From Paraburkholderia sacchari (lineage in GTDB: Bacteria > Pseudomonadota > Gammaproteobacteria > Burkholderiales > Burkholderiaceae): a stretch of DNA of 64,000 nucleotides. Shown here in pieces: positions 1-7,384 of the stretch. The stretch spans positions 896,499 through 960,498 of the forward strand of contig NZ_JTDB02000001.1 in assembly GCF_000785435.2 (NCBI RefSeq). The letters run 5' to 3'. The position numbers and the translations under genes were made by a program. The notes beneath the pieces were generated by a model that did no database searches, had not been told where the DNA came from, and was given only the letters and a program-made list of their open reading frames with translations. Position 1 is the first letter of the stretch. Each line of letters begins with the position of its first letter.

Positions 1-783
1 GTGACCAATCCTGAGTACGACGAACGTTTCCACCAGTACTGGACCACGTATTGGGAACTGCGTTGCCGCGACGGCATTTCGAAGGAGATGGCGCGCGTGG
101 AAATGCGCCGCCGCCTCACGCTGATCGGCGCGATGATGGTGCGCCTGGGCGACGCGGACGGCATGATCTGCGGTACGGTGGGCGCGTATCACGATCACCT
201 GCGCTTCGTCGACGAAGCGATCGGCATGCGCCGCGGCGCGAAGACCTACGCGGCGATGAACATCCTGCTGCTCGACAAGCGCACGGTCGCCATCGTGGAC
301 ACGCACGTGAACGACAATCCGAACGCCGAGCAGATTGCCGAGTTCACGCTCGCGGCGGCGCGCCAGATGGAATGGCTCAATCTCGCACCGAAGGTCGCGC
401 TGCTCTCGCGCTCGAACTTCGGCTCGGGCAGCTCGGCATCGGGTGCGAAGATGCGCGAAGTGCTCAAGCTCGTGACCGAGCAGAACCCCGATCTGGAAGT
501 GGACGGCGAGATGCACGGCGACTGCGCGCTCGACGAAGCGCTGCGCCAGCGCATCCTCCCGCATTCGAAGCTCAAGGGCGCGGCGAACCTGCTGGTGTGC
601 CCGAACGTGGACTCGGGGAACATCGCGTACAACCTGCTCAAGACCGGTGCGGGCAGCAATGTGGCGGTGGGGCCGTTCCTGCTCGGCGTGAATGCGCCGG
701 TGAACGTGCTCACGTCGAGCTCGACGGTGCGACGCATCATCAATATGACGGCGTTGACGGTGCTTCAGGCCAATCGCGACTGA
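1..783 (+). CDS. maeB: NADP-dependent malic enzyme, C-terminal part (truncated by window edge)
   Basis: The reading frame is open from base 1 and ends at a TGA at 781-783, so only the last 260 residues are visible; the gene starts upstream. The visible part is the phosphotransacetylase-like domain at the C-terminus of large (about 760-residue) MaeB-type malic enzymes, which decarboxylate malate to pyruvate with NADP. In this fusion family the domain is regulatory (acetyl-CoA sensing) rather than a working Pta. Recognisable stretches are LLSRSNFGS near residue 136, DGEMHGDCAL near 167, ANLLVCPNVDSGNIAYNLLK near 195 and GVNAPVNVL near 229. A stand-alone phosphate acetyltransferase is less likely because the frame runs in from outside with no start signal. 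A hairpin terminator follows at 825-859. Confidence 0.88.
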   Translation: MTNPEYDERFHQYWTTYWELRCRDGISKEMARVEMRRRLTLIGAMMVRLGDADGMICGTVGAYHDHLRFVDEAIGMRRGAKTYAAMNILLLDKRTVAIVDTHVNDNPNAEQIAEFTLAAARQMEWLNLAPKVALLSRSNFGSGSSASGAKMREVLKLVTEQNPDLEVDGEMHGDCALDEALRQRILPHSKLKGAANLLVCPNVDSGNIAYNLLKTGAGSNVAVGPFLLGVNAPVNVLTSSSTVRRIINMTALTVLQANRD

Positions 784-824
784 AGTGCGACTGCCCCGCG
801 ACTGAACAGGCGCAATCGATGAAG

Positions 825-859
825 AAAGGCAGTGGTCCGCAAGGGCTACTGCCTTTTTT
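825..859 (+). terminator. Rho-independent terminator after maeB
   Basis: A perfect 9-bp stem (AAAGGCAGT at 825-833, ACTGCCTTT at 848-856) with a 14-nt loop runs straight into a T tract. It lies 42 bases after the maeB stop codon and has the classic intrinsic-terminator form. Confidence 0.85.
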
Positions 860-891
860 GCTTTGGCGAGGATTGTGTCGCACGGACCGGT

Positions 892-1683
892 TCACAGACC
901 TCGGGGCGGGGTGATCAAGCCCATCGCGTAGCGCCGGTAGATCCAGCCCGAACCGGCGCCGGAGATGCTCAACGCGGCTACCAGAACCAGAATCTGCGCG
1001 AACTGGATCATAGGGCCGTGTCGGCCGTCGCGAAAGGCGTGAGCGATTAACGCGGCGATTCCCATGACCAGGACAGCGGCAACGCATACCGTCAGGGCGA
1101 TCGTGAGCCAGGTGCCGATGATGGTCATGGCATGCCCGTGAGTGTCGCGCCAGGCGGCGCGCCAGCTTAGCGGCCGGCCGCTCGCGACGTGACTCGACAG
1201 GAGGCATAGCCTCACATTCACCCAGATTGCGGCTATCGCCATGGCGCAAGCGCTTGTCATGGCCAGCGCACGCACGTGCCCGGGCATGCCAATGAAACGC
1301 GATGCTATTGCAACGAGCATGGCGCAGGCCACTATCGCGACGATCATTGCCGCCGTCAGACCATAGGTGAGCCCCAAATAGCGCCAGTAGTCCCGGCCAG
1401 CAAATGCGTCGATGGCGCCGGCTTCATTGCCGAGTACGACGTAGCGCATCGCCTGCACGACAACGGCATTCGTGAGCAGGAGCTTTACCAGCCACAATGC
1501 GCCGATCATTAGCATCACCTGCCTCGAATGCGGTGCGGGAAGGTCGCCCAGCGAGACCTGAATGAAGCGAGTGAAAAAAATCGCAGTGGTGCATACAGCA
1601 ATGAATAGCGGCCGCTGCAGCGCCATGTTCCACGCATCGCGCCATGCCCCGGCGACGCATTCCCCGAAAGAAATTGTCTGCAT
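892..1683 (-). CDS. Multi-span membrane protein of unknown function
   Basis: 263 residues with about six hydrophobic segments, near residues 25-41, 55-78, 105-128, 138-158, 190-215 and 230-247. There is a short cytoplasmic-looking N-terminus and a basic, Pro-containing tail. No catalytic motif is recognised. The layout resembles the broad group of DUF-type integral membrane proteins of Burkholderiaceae. The ATG at 1683 gives MQTISFGE. It is convergent with maeB, and the maeB terminator lies between them. Function unknown. Confidence 0.6.
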   Translation of the reverse strand: MQTISFGECVAGAWRDAWNMALQRPLFIAVCTTAIFFTRFIQVSLGDLPAPHSRQVMLMIGALWLVKLLLTNAVVVQAMRYVVLGNEAGAIDAFAGRDYWRYLGLTYGLTAAMIVAIVACAMLVAIASRFIGMPGHVRALAMTSACAMAIAAIWVNVRLCLLSSHVASGRPLSWRAAWRDTHGHAMTIIGTWLTIALTVCVAAVLVMGIAALIAHAFRDGRHGPMIQFAQILVLVAALSISGAGSGWIYRRYAMGLITPPRGL

Positions 1684-2066
1684 TCCAGACTCCTGCGCCG
1701 TTTCGACGGCGTTCGCTTAACGTTTTATCGATGTACGTTCGCGATGCTTTGAGTCGTTCTTCGTCCATGCATCGGTAGTGTCGGGATATTGCATGTCTGC
1801 CACGAGGGGCGACTGTTCATTAGCGCGCATTGGCTGCCGCAAATCCGGCCATTTCTTTTGCGTCGAGCCTCTGCCGCGTTACGCGTTTTCGTCGTAACAA
1901 TGCGATTGCGCGCTACGTTACGTCTCGCATTAGCGTTCGTCGCAAGATGTTCTCAAACGCTTTATCGCGCGTCGCGGGAAAGCGCGAGCGCCTTATTCGC
2001 GGTGGCCGCCGCGTAATTTGAAGGGACTCTCGAATATGCCGAGTTGAAACAGGCATTACTGTTGCA
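1684..2066. other. Intergenic stretch, no gene seen
   Basis: 383 bases between the minus-strand membrane-protein gene and the collagen-like remnant. Short open frames exist on both strands, but none has a ribosome binding site, a signal peptide or a recognisable family. It must contain the promoter of the membrane-protein gene. The left part is less GC-rich than the coding DNA around it. The lost 5' end of the collagen-like gene should have lain here, but I could not find it in any frame. Confidence 0.5.
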
Positions 2067-2794
2067 TTGCCATGTCCCGCAACCCGCTTGTCCCAAGGGC
2101 TCGGGAAACTCGGCGCCACGTCGAACCCGGTGGGCGTCACCCTGCAGAGCGTCGCTCCCACGGTGGTCCGGGCCGGCAACGCAGTCACCGGTGCCGTCAA
2201 CCTCGTGACGAGTCTGGGCAAGAGCGGACCGCTCGCGCCGCTCTCGGCCGTGACCACGCCGGCGGGCGCCATCGTCGTTGAGCTCGGCAGCGCTGTGACG
2301 CAAGCGGGCGCGGCTAGCGGCTCCGTGCTCGCCAGCACAGCGGCGCAGCAGGTCACGCTATCGCTCAGCACGGCGGTCACGCCGATCACATCGACGCTCG
2401 CGGGCACGATCCAAACGGTTTGGACTGCCACAGGTCTCGGCGCGCCGGTCAACAACCTGTTGACCACGGCGGGCGGCGCATTGAACCAGACCGGCAAGGC
2501 GATTGGCGCGACGGGAAGCAATCCGGTGACAACGGGGCTGGGCGGCGTGGTTTCGTCGACGGGCGCCACGGTTGCCACGGTTGCCACTGCGGGCAGCTTG
2601 CTTGCGAGCGGTTCGGGTGCCAATCGGACAAATCCGGCGAGTCCGGTTGCGCCGCTCACGGGGCTGCTGCGGGACATGGTGTTGGTAATGGCGCTGGTAA
2701 TGGCGCGAGCGCAAGCACGGATGCCACGGCGAATCCGCTCGGCGTGGTGACGTCGCTGGCCGGTGGTCTGCTGGGAGGTGTCGCGAAGAAGTAA
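2067..2794 (+). pseudogene. Broken collagen-like-repeat / Gly-Val-Thr-rich surface protein
   Basis: One frame runs from about 2067 and encodes a low-complexity G/A/V/T/S-rich protein with motifs such as NPVGVTLQSVAPTV and TGNxV-like repeats. These are typical of the C-terminal half of Burkholderia 'collagen-like triple helix repeat-containing' proteins. Around 2661-2675 the family-like sequence jumps to the next frame (GNGAGNGASAS, then NPLGVVTSLAGGLLGGVAKK) and ends at a TAA at 2792-2794. The original frame runs into junk (RAQARMPRRI) and stops at 2750. This fits a single-base deletion. The N-terminal signal peptide or lipobox and the Gly-rich part expected for the family are also absent, so the gene seems doubly damaged. 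A sequencing error could explain the frameshift but not the missing 5' end. Family assignment rests on composition and is moderate. Confidence 0.5.
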
Positions 2795-2882
2795 CGCGTG
2801 TGAGGCGGTGGGAGTATTCAGGCTCGCATGAGCCGCGAGCCGTTCAAGCCGACCGGGGGATTAACCCTCTGATTCCAATGAC

Positions 2883-2911
2883 GGGATTAATCCCCCTCCG
2901 GGCTTAATCCC
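2883..2911 (-). terminator. Hairpin over the stop codon of the glycine-zipper gene
   Basis: Perfect 8-bp arms GGGATTAA (2883-2890) and TTAATCCC (2904-2911) separated by 13 bases. The right arm contains the TAA stop of the minus-strand glycine-zipper gene. A related GGGGATTAA copy sits at 2856-2864. There is no clean T tract on either side, so a terminator role is an inference. Confidence 0.3.
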
Positions 2912-3341
2912 AATGATGATGCTTGCCGTGATGATGGTGGCCGCCGCCGTAGCGGTAATCGTTGGAATAGGAGTTCGAGCGCGAGATGTTGCCGCCGAGC
3001 GCTGCCCCGGCGCCGCCGCCCAACGCCGCGCCAACGAGGCCGCCTCCGCGCCCGCCCATGGCGTTGCCCGCTGCCGTGCCCGCACCGCCGCCCAGCGCGC
3101 CGCCGATGATGGCGCCCGTGCGCTCGCGGCGGTTCGACGTGACTGCGCCGCCTGCGCCGCCGCCCACCGCGCCGCCGATCACGGAGCCCGTGGGACCGCC
3201 CACCGCGCCGCCGATTGCCGCGCCGGCCAGGCCGCCGAGCCCGCCGCCCAGCGCGTTGTTCATGTCGCCAGCCGTGGCGGGCAACGAAACCGCAGCGGCC
3301 AGCGCCGCAATCGCAACCATCGGGATGAATTTTTTCGACAT
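2904..3341 (-). CDS. Glycine-zipper domain membrane/envelope protein with signal peptide
   Basis: 145 residues from the ATG at 3341 (MSKKFIPMVA), giving a signal peptide with likely cleavage after LPATA near residue 24. A more upstream start at 3437 is possible but would put 32 non-signal-like residues in front. The mature part is a long run of GxxxG-type repeats (GGLGGLAGAAIGGAVGG and variants, about residues 30-115), interrupted by a short basic NRRERTG segment. It ends in a Ser/Asn/Tyr segment and a His-rich tail (HHHHGKHHH). Glycine-zipper proteins of this size are usually outer-membrane or periplasmic assembly or stress proteins. The His tail might bind metal, which is speculative. It is divergent from the esterase at 3656. 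Confidence 0.75.
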   Translation of the reverse strand: MSKKFIPMVAIAALAAAVSLPATAGDMNNALGGGLGGLAGAAIGGAVGGPTGSVIGGAVGGGAGGAVTSNRRERTGAIIGGALGGGAGTAAGNAMGGRGGGLVGAALGGGAGAALGGNISRSNSYSNDYRYGGGHHHHGKHHHWD

Positions 3342-3655
3342 GGATAACCCACTTGTTTTAAGACGGTGCTGAGTATAGCGATCAACATGAAAGGCCTCTG
3401 TAACAAACGTGGGTTCGCGGGGTAAGACGTGTAACAAAAATAATCCCGGCTTTCGTAACGCAGCGACAGGGCATTGCGCGCATCGAAATAATCAGGCTGA
3501 AACTGAGGCCGGTATTGCTCAGATGAAAGCGCTGAAATTAGCGTCGTTGTGAATGGAGTTGTAGGGTTCACAGAAATATGGCTGTAAGTGACCGCTGCTA
3601 GAGTCGTCTCAGGCGTCGTGCCTTCCGTGGCAGTCCGAACCAGATCGACCACTTC
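3342..3655. other. Divergent intergenic region, glycine-zipper gene and esterase
   Basis: 314 bases that must hold the promoters of both flanking, divergently transcribed genes. AT-rich patches occur near 3345-3400 and 3425-3450. No operator, RNA gene or reading frame could be supported. Confidence 0.4.
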
Positions 3656-4537
3656 ATGCATACAGCCCGCGCGTTTCGGCCCTTCAAGTCTCTCGCGCTA
3701 CTTCTGGCCTCGCTTTTCGCGCTGGGCCTGAGCGCGTCCGGCTGGGCCTTCCAGACGAGAATCGTCTCGATCCCCAGCGCGGCGATGAATCGCGCATTCG
3801 GCGCCACCGTGGTGCTGCCCGACGACTACGCGCGCGGCAGCGGCGCGGCGCGCTATCCGGTGATTTATGTGCTGCACGGCTCGGGCGGCAATCACGCGGA
3901 CTGGACCTCGAATACGCATATCGGCAAGCTGGCGGACCGCTATCACGTGATTCTCGTGATGCCCGACGGCGGCCGTGAAAGCTGGTACATCGACAGCCCG
4001 TTCGATCCCGCGAGCCGCTACGAAACCTATGTGGGCACCGAGGTGGTGTCGTATATCGACGCGCATTTCCGCACGCTCGCCGCGCGCGAGACGCGTGCGA
4101 TCACGGGGCTGAGCATGGGCGGTTTCGGCGCGCTGCGCATCGCGCTCGATCATCGCGAGACATTTGGCGCGGCCGGCAGCATCAGCGGCGCGGTCGACCC
4201 GCGCAACTGCGAGGACGAGCCCGGCATCGACCGCGTATTCGGCAATCCCGCGCGCCACGCCGACTTCTGGACCCGCAATGCCATCGTGGAGGATGCGGGC
4301 GGTTTCGAGCATGCGCATATCGCGCTCACGATCGATTGCGGCGTGAGCGATTATTTCGTGCAATCGAACCGCGTGCTTCACGACAAGCTGATTGCGCTAG
4401 GCGTGCCGCACGATTACGCCGAGCGCCCTGGTGGACATACGTGGCCGTATTGGTCGAATGCCATCCGTTATCAGGTTTTGTTTTTCGCTACGTCGTTCCG
4501 GCATAACGGATGGCACCCGCCCGCGCGGCAAGTCTGA
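3656..4537 (+). CDS. Secreted alpha/beta-hydrolase esterase (FrmB / antigen-85-like)
   Basis: 293 residues. An N-terminal signal peptide is clear, with cleavage likely near residue 31 (SASGWA). The fold markers of the esterase-D/FrmB group follow: VIYVLHGSGG near residue 69, the nucleophile elbow GLSMGG with Ser153, an acidic region TIDCGVSDYF, and HTWPYW carrying the catalytic His near the end. Cytoplasmic FrmB hydrolyses S-formylglutathione. The export signal here argues for a periplasmic or secreted carboxylesterase of unknown substrate instead. The gene stands alone: the glycine-zipper gene is divergent and the DNA downstream is a gene fossil. Confident in the fold, not in the substrate. 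Confidence 0.85.
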   Translation: MHTARAFRPFKSLALLLASLFALGLSASGWAFQTRIVSIPSAAMNRAFGATVVLPDDYARGSGAARYPVIYVLHGSGGNHADWTSNTHIGKLADRYHVILVMPDGGRESWYIDSPFDPASRYETYVGTEVVSYIDAHFRTLAARETRAITGLSMGGFGALRIALDHRETFGAAGSISGAVDPRNCEDEPGIDRVFGNPARHADFWTRNAIVEDAGGFEHAHIALTIDCGVSDYFVQSNRVLHDKLIALGVPHDYAERPGGHTWPYWSNAIRYQVLFFATSFRHNGWHPPARQV

Positions 4538-4549
4538 TGCCGATTCGGC

Positions 4550-4830
4550 TCACGCTTCAGCGAGCAAGGCGAGCACGATTTGCGAGGCGATGACGATGGG
4601 GCCCGCGCCCATGTGCGGGTGCGCCGCGTGCGTGCCACTTGATATGGATAACGAAATTATCATCGCATCGCCATGATGCCGCCCGCGCGCGTGGCGAAGG
4701 TGCCGGCGTGCATTCCGGGCATATTGTGCGCGCCGAAAATCGCGTCTACAGGAAAGCGCTCGAACAGGCCGTTCGCCATCATCGATTTCGCGCCACGGCC
4801 ATGCTCTTCGGCGGGCTGGAAATGCCGCTC
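4550..4830 (-). pseudogene. Fossil of an M20 amidohydrolase (hippurate-hydrolase-like)
   Basis: Read on the minus strand, 4824 down to about 4662 gives FQPAEEHGRGAKSMM, then NGLFERFPVDAIFGAHNMPG and GTFATRAGGIMA. This is the unmistakable metal-ligand and substrate region of M20D amidohydrolases (consensus FQPAEE.G.GA..M...GLFE). A TGA interrupts it. In a different frame the next conserved piece appears, THAAHPHMGAGPIVIASQIV (family: HAAMPH.G.DPV..A.QIV), ending at a TGA at 4550-4552. The N-terminal third and C-terminal third of a normal 380-400-residue enzyme are missing and the remaining middle is split between frames, so it cannot make an enzyme. It sits next to the 3' end of the SDR gene. 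Confidence 0.8.
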
Positions 4831-4893
4831 ATGCCTCTTGCACCGCTCGCATTGGACGAGGGCGAGGGCTGAGCGGCTGTTGCAGGATCGATA

Positions 4894-5688
4894 TCAGGCG
4901 ATGGTGTCGACCACGCCGCCGTCCACGCGCAGGGCCGCACCGGTGGTGGCGGAGGCCTGCTGCGAACATGCGTAAACCACCATGTTCGCTACTTCGTCCA
5001 CGCTCGCAGCGCGGCGGATGATGGACGAGGCGCGGTGCTGCTGCACGAAAGCCGCCGCGACTTCCTCGATGGATTGGCCCGTTTTCGCGACTTCGTCCTT
5101 GAGCATCGCTGCCACGCCTTCCGAAAGTGTCGGGCCGGGCAGTACCGAATTCACCGTTACGCCGGTGCCGGCGAGCCGCTTTGCGAGGCCGCGCGCCACG
5201 GCGATCTGGGCGGTCTTGGTCATGCCGTAGTGGATCATGTCGGCGGGAATATTCAGGCCCGACTCCGACGAAATGAATACAATGCGCCCCCAACCCTGCT
5301 TGACCATGGCGCCCGCGTAAGCGCGCGAGAGCCGCACGCCCGACATCACGTTGGTTTCGAAAAAGCGCAGCCATTCGCTGTCGGGAATCTCGAAGAAGTC
5401 TTCCTGCGCGAAAACGCCGAGATTGTTCACGAGAATGTCCACCCGCGGATGCGCTTTCACGAGCGCCTCGCAGCCCGCGTCGTTCGAGAGGTCGCCGACG
5501 AAACCCTGCACCTGCGCGCCCGGCACGGCTTTGCGCACTGCCGCTTCGGCGTCCCGCACGTTGTCCTCGTGACGGCTGCTCACAATCACGCTGGCGCCGG
5601 CGTCAGCAAGCCCCTTTGCCGTGGCGAGTCCGATGCCCGCCGCCGATCCGGTGATTAGCGCGAGCTTTCCTGACAAATCGATTTTCAT
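4894..5688 (-). CDS. Short-chain dehydrogenase/reductase
   Basis: 264 residues from the ATG at 5688, preceded by AGGAGC seven bases upstream. An in-frame ATG at 5709 lacks this site. Classical SDR features: the NAD(P)-binding TGSAAGIG at 13-20, NNLG at 88-91 (a variant of NNAG), Ser140/141 in ISSESG, and the YxxxK pair Tyr154/Lys158. DGG near the end is the usual C-terminal motif. The Arg-containing SSRHEDN segment after beta-2 suggests NADP, but this is uncertain. Substrate unknown. It was probably once linked to the M20 amidohydrolase fossil immediately downstream, which lies on the same strand. Confidence 0.88.
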   Translation of the reverse strand: MKIDLSGKLALITGSAAGIGLATAKGLADAGASVIVSSRHEDNVRDAEAAVRKAVPGAQVQGFVGDLSNDAGCEALVKAHPRVDILVNNLGVFAQEDFFEIPDSEWLRFFETNVMSGVRLSRAYAGAMVKQGWGRIVFISSESGLNIPADMIHYGMTKTAQIAVARGLAKRLAGTGVTVNSVLPGPTLSEGVAAMLKDEVAKTGQSIEEVAAAFVQQHRASSIIRRAASVDEVANMVVYACSQQASATTGAALRVDGGVVDTIA

Positions 5689-5964
5689 CGTTGCTCCTGT
5701 CTCATGCAAAGGGTGGGTGAAACGCGCCGCGTCGACACACGGGGCGATGACCGGCGTGAAGGAACCGGCAGTGTACTGCGGGCATGGGTTGCTCGCTTGC
5801 GCGCATGCCGGTCAGCGCGCGATGCCCATTTCGGGGTCGCTGATGCTGTCCTTGCAGGTTTCCCTTCGCCCAGCGAAGCGGCGCAGGCCGGGCAGGGCGC
5901 CGGGATAGAGGTCGAACGAGCGGTTTTCCTGCCTGAAGATCACGATATGCCACGTTGGCCGTAT

Positions 5965-6315
5965 TCAGGGCATGGCGACGCGATGCAGGATGTCGAGCAA
6001 CTGCGCGACGGCGAAAGGCTTGCGCAGGAAGCCCACCAGATCCGCATCGGCGGGCGGCGAGACGAGCGCGGAGACGAGCACCATCGGCACGCGTGCAAGC
6101 TTGCGGTTGCGGCGCATTTCCCGCATCAATGCGATGCCGTCCATATGCGGCATCATACAATCGGAAATCACGACATCGGGCGGATCGGCGAGCGCGGTCT
6201 TGAGCGCATCCGTCCCATCCCCGGCAGTCTTGACCCGATATCCATCCTGACCGACTAGCTCCTTGAGCGCGTTCAGTGCATTGATGTCGTCGTCGACGAG
6301 TAATACGGTAGCCAT
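5965..6315 (-). CDS. Stand-alone response-regulator receiver protein (CheY-like)
   Basis: 116 residues from the ATG at 6315 (MATVLLVDDD); longer starts upstream encode Arg-rich sequence with no family match. It is only a receiver domain: acidic Asp8-Asp10, phospho-acceptor Asp52 in VVISDCMMPHMDG, Ser82 at the Thr/Ser position and Lys99 in RKPF. There is no output domain. Such proteins act by protein contact or in phosphorelays. No kinase is adjacent. The nearest is the LqsS-like kinase at 9797-11206, with the autoinducer synthase in between, so it may be an accessory of that system, but this is only positional. The ribosome binding site is weak. Confidence 0.82.
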   Translation of the reverse strand: MATVLLVDDDINALNALKELVGQDGYRVKTAGDGTDALKTALADPPDVVISDCMMPHMDGIALMREMRRNRKLARVPMVLVSALVSPPADADLVGFLRKPFAVAQLLDILHRVAMP

Positions 6316-7384
6316 ACTTCGTTTGCCTGTGCAACGCGCACTTGCTGGTGTTGGCACGGCGCTCACGCCGTGCGCCCGTGTTTTCGCGGTCCTCCGCCCC
6401 CTGCACCGCCCGGGCAGGCGTACTCCGACGCTTGCCCCTGCATTGGTCAAGAGCTTGATCGCGCATTTCCCGTGCCCAGCAGTGCCGGTGGCTTTGGCCT
6501 CGAACCGGGGCAGGTGCCTTGGAGCCGCTTGAACGACCTATCACCAGGATCGCAGTTGGCGTTCCTGGAGCGATTCACAGCAAAACACTTTCGAGCCGTG
6601 ACGTTTCCTTTCTTCGTGCCCGCCGGATTTAATTCGTCACCGTGTCTCATTTACCGGGGATTATGCGTATTGAATATCTGGAAAATATTTCCTTGAGATA
6701 GGTCGCACATTCGCGGTCATTTCGGCATGCATAACGCGCCACGATGCAATTCGGATAAGCCACATCGATGTTTTTAAAGGATAATCACTCCCAGAAGGGA
6801 GGCGTTCATATTCCGTTCATTGCACCGGCCCAGCGCCGCTGTGCGCGCGCCGCGGGAAATAGACACGGCTTTCTTCGGGCAGGCGTTTCTTCCTTGGTAA
6901 CCAGTGGCGATCACGCCAGGCGGGAAATGTGCGGATGTCGAGGCGCCCGCTCACGGCGCCGTGCGCCTTCATCCGCCTTCGAATCCGCTGCCCCTTTTGC
7001 ACGGGCAAGCACATGGCAGACGCATCGATACGGGGTCGTGCCGCCGGGTTCGCATCGCAAGACGCGGGTAACCCGACGCGCGTTCGCGCCGTCTGCGCGT
7101 TGCCCCTTGTTTTGCCCCTTGCCGTACACCTTGTTTTGCCCGTGGCATTGCCTCTCGCCTTGCCCCGCGCCTTGCACCGCGTGCCGGGCATGTCCTGCGC
7201 GCGCTCGCCAGGCTTCGATCCACCCGTATTCGTAATCGCATTCATAGGTCCGCTAACGGAATTCCCATGCCGCTTTGCGCATGGCTTTCCGGCACGGGCC
7301 AACCATCGGTCAGCCGCCCCGGGATTTCCGGGGGGAAATCGCTTTTCAGACCGGGCGGCTGCCATTAACCATAGGGAGTCCGAG
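6316..7384. other. Long (1.07 kb) non-coding leader upstream of the autoinducer synthase
   Basis: No gene can be supported here. A plus-strand frame open from 6929 joins the synthase gene, but its first 152 codons are Arg/Pro-rich and unlike any synthase N-terminus. Near the left end is a hairpin, GCACGGC (6354-6360) and GCCGTGC (6367-6373), within the leader of the receiver gene. The middle (6560-6800) is relatively AT-rich and probably carries promoters. A 12-bp degenerate tandem repeat lies at 7095-7178. Divergent transcription of the receiver gene and the synthase must start from here, and the length leaves room for a long 5' UTR or a small RNA, which I cannot show. Confidence 0.45.
7095..7178. 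repeat. 12-bp degenerate tandem repeat, seven units
   Basis: Seven consecutive 12-base units ending in a TTGCCCC-like core: GCGCGTTGCCCC, TTGTTTTGCCCC, TTGCCGTACACC, TTGTTTTGCCCG, TGGCATTGCCTC, TCGCCTTGCCCC, GCGCCTTGCACC. Because the unit is a multiple of three, both strands translate to four-residue repeats (LPLA-like on plus, KARG-like on minus). No gene signal supports translation. Confidence 0.7.

Noticed and set aside
3342..3437. Longer start for the glycine-zipper protein
   Set aside because: It would bury a clear signal peptide 32 residues inside the protein.
6929..7384. N-terminal extension of the autoinducer synthase with LPLA-type repeats
   Set aside because: The extension does not resemble any synthase and a good ribosome binding site precedes the internal ATG at 7385.
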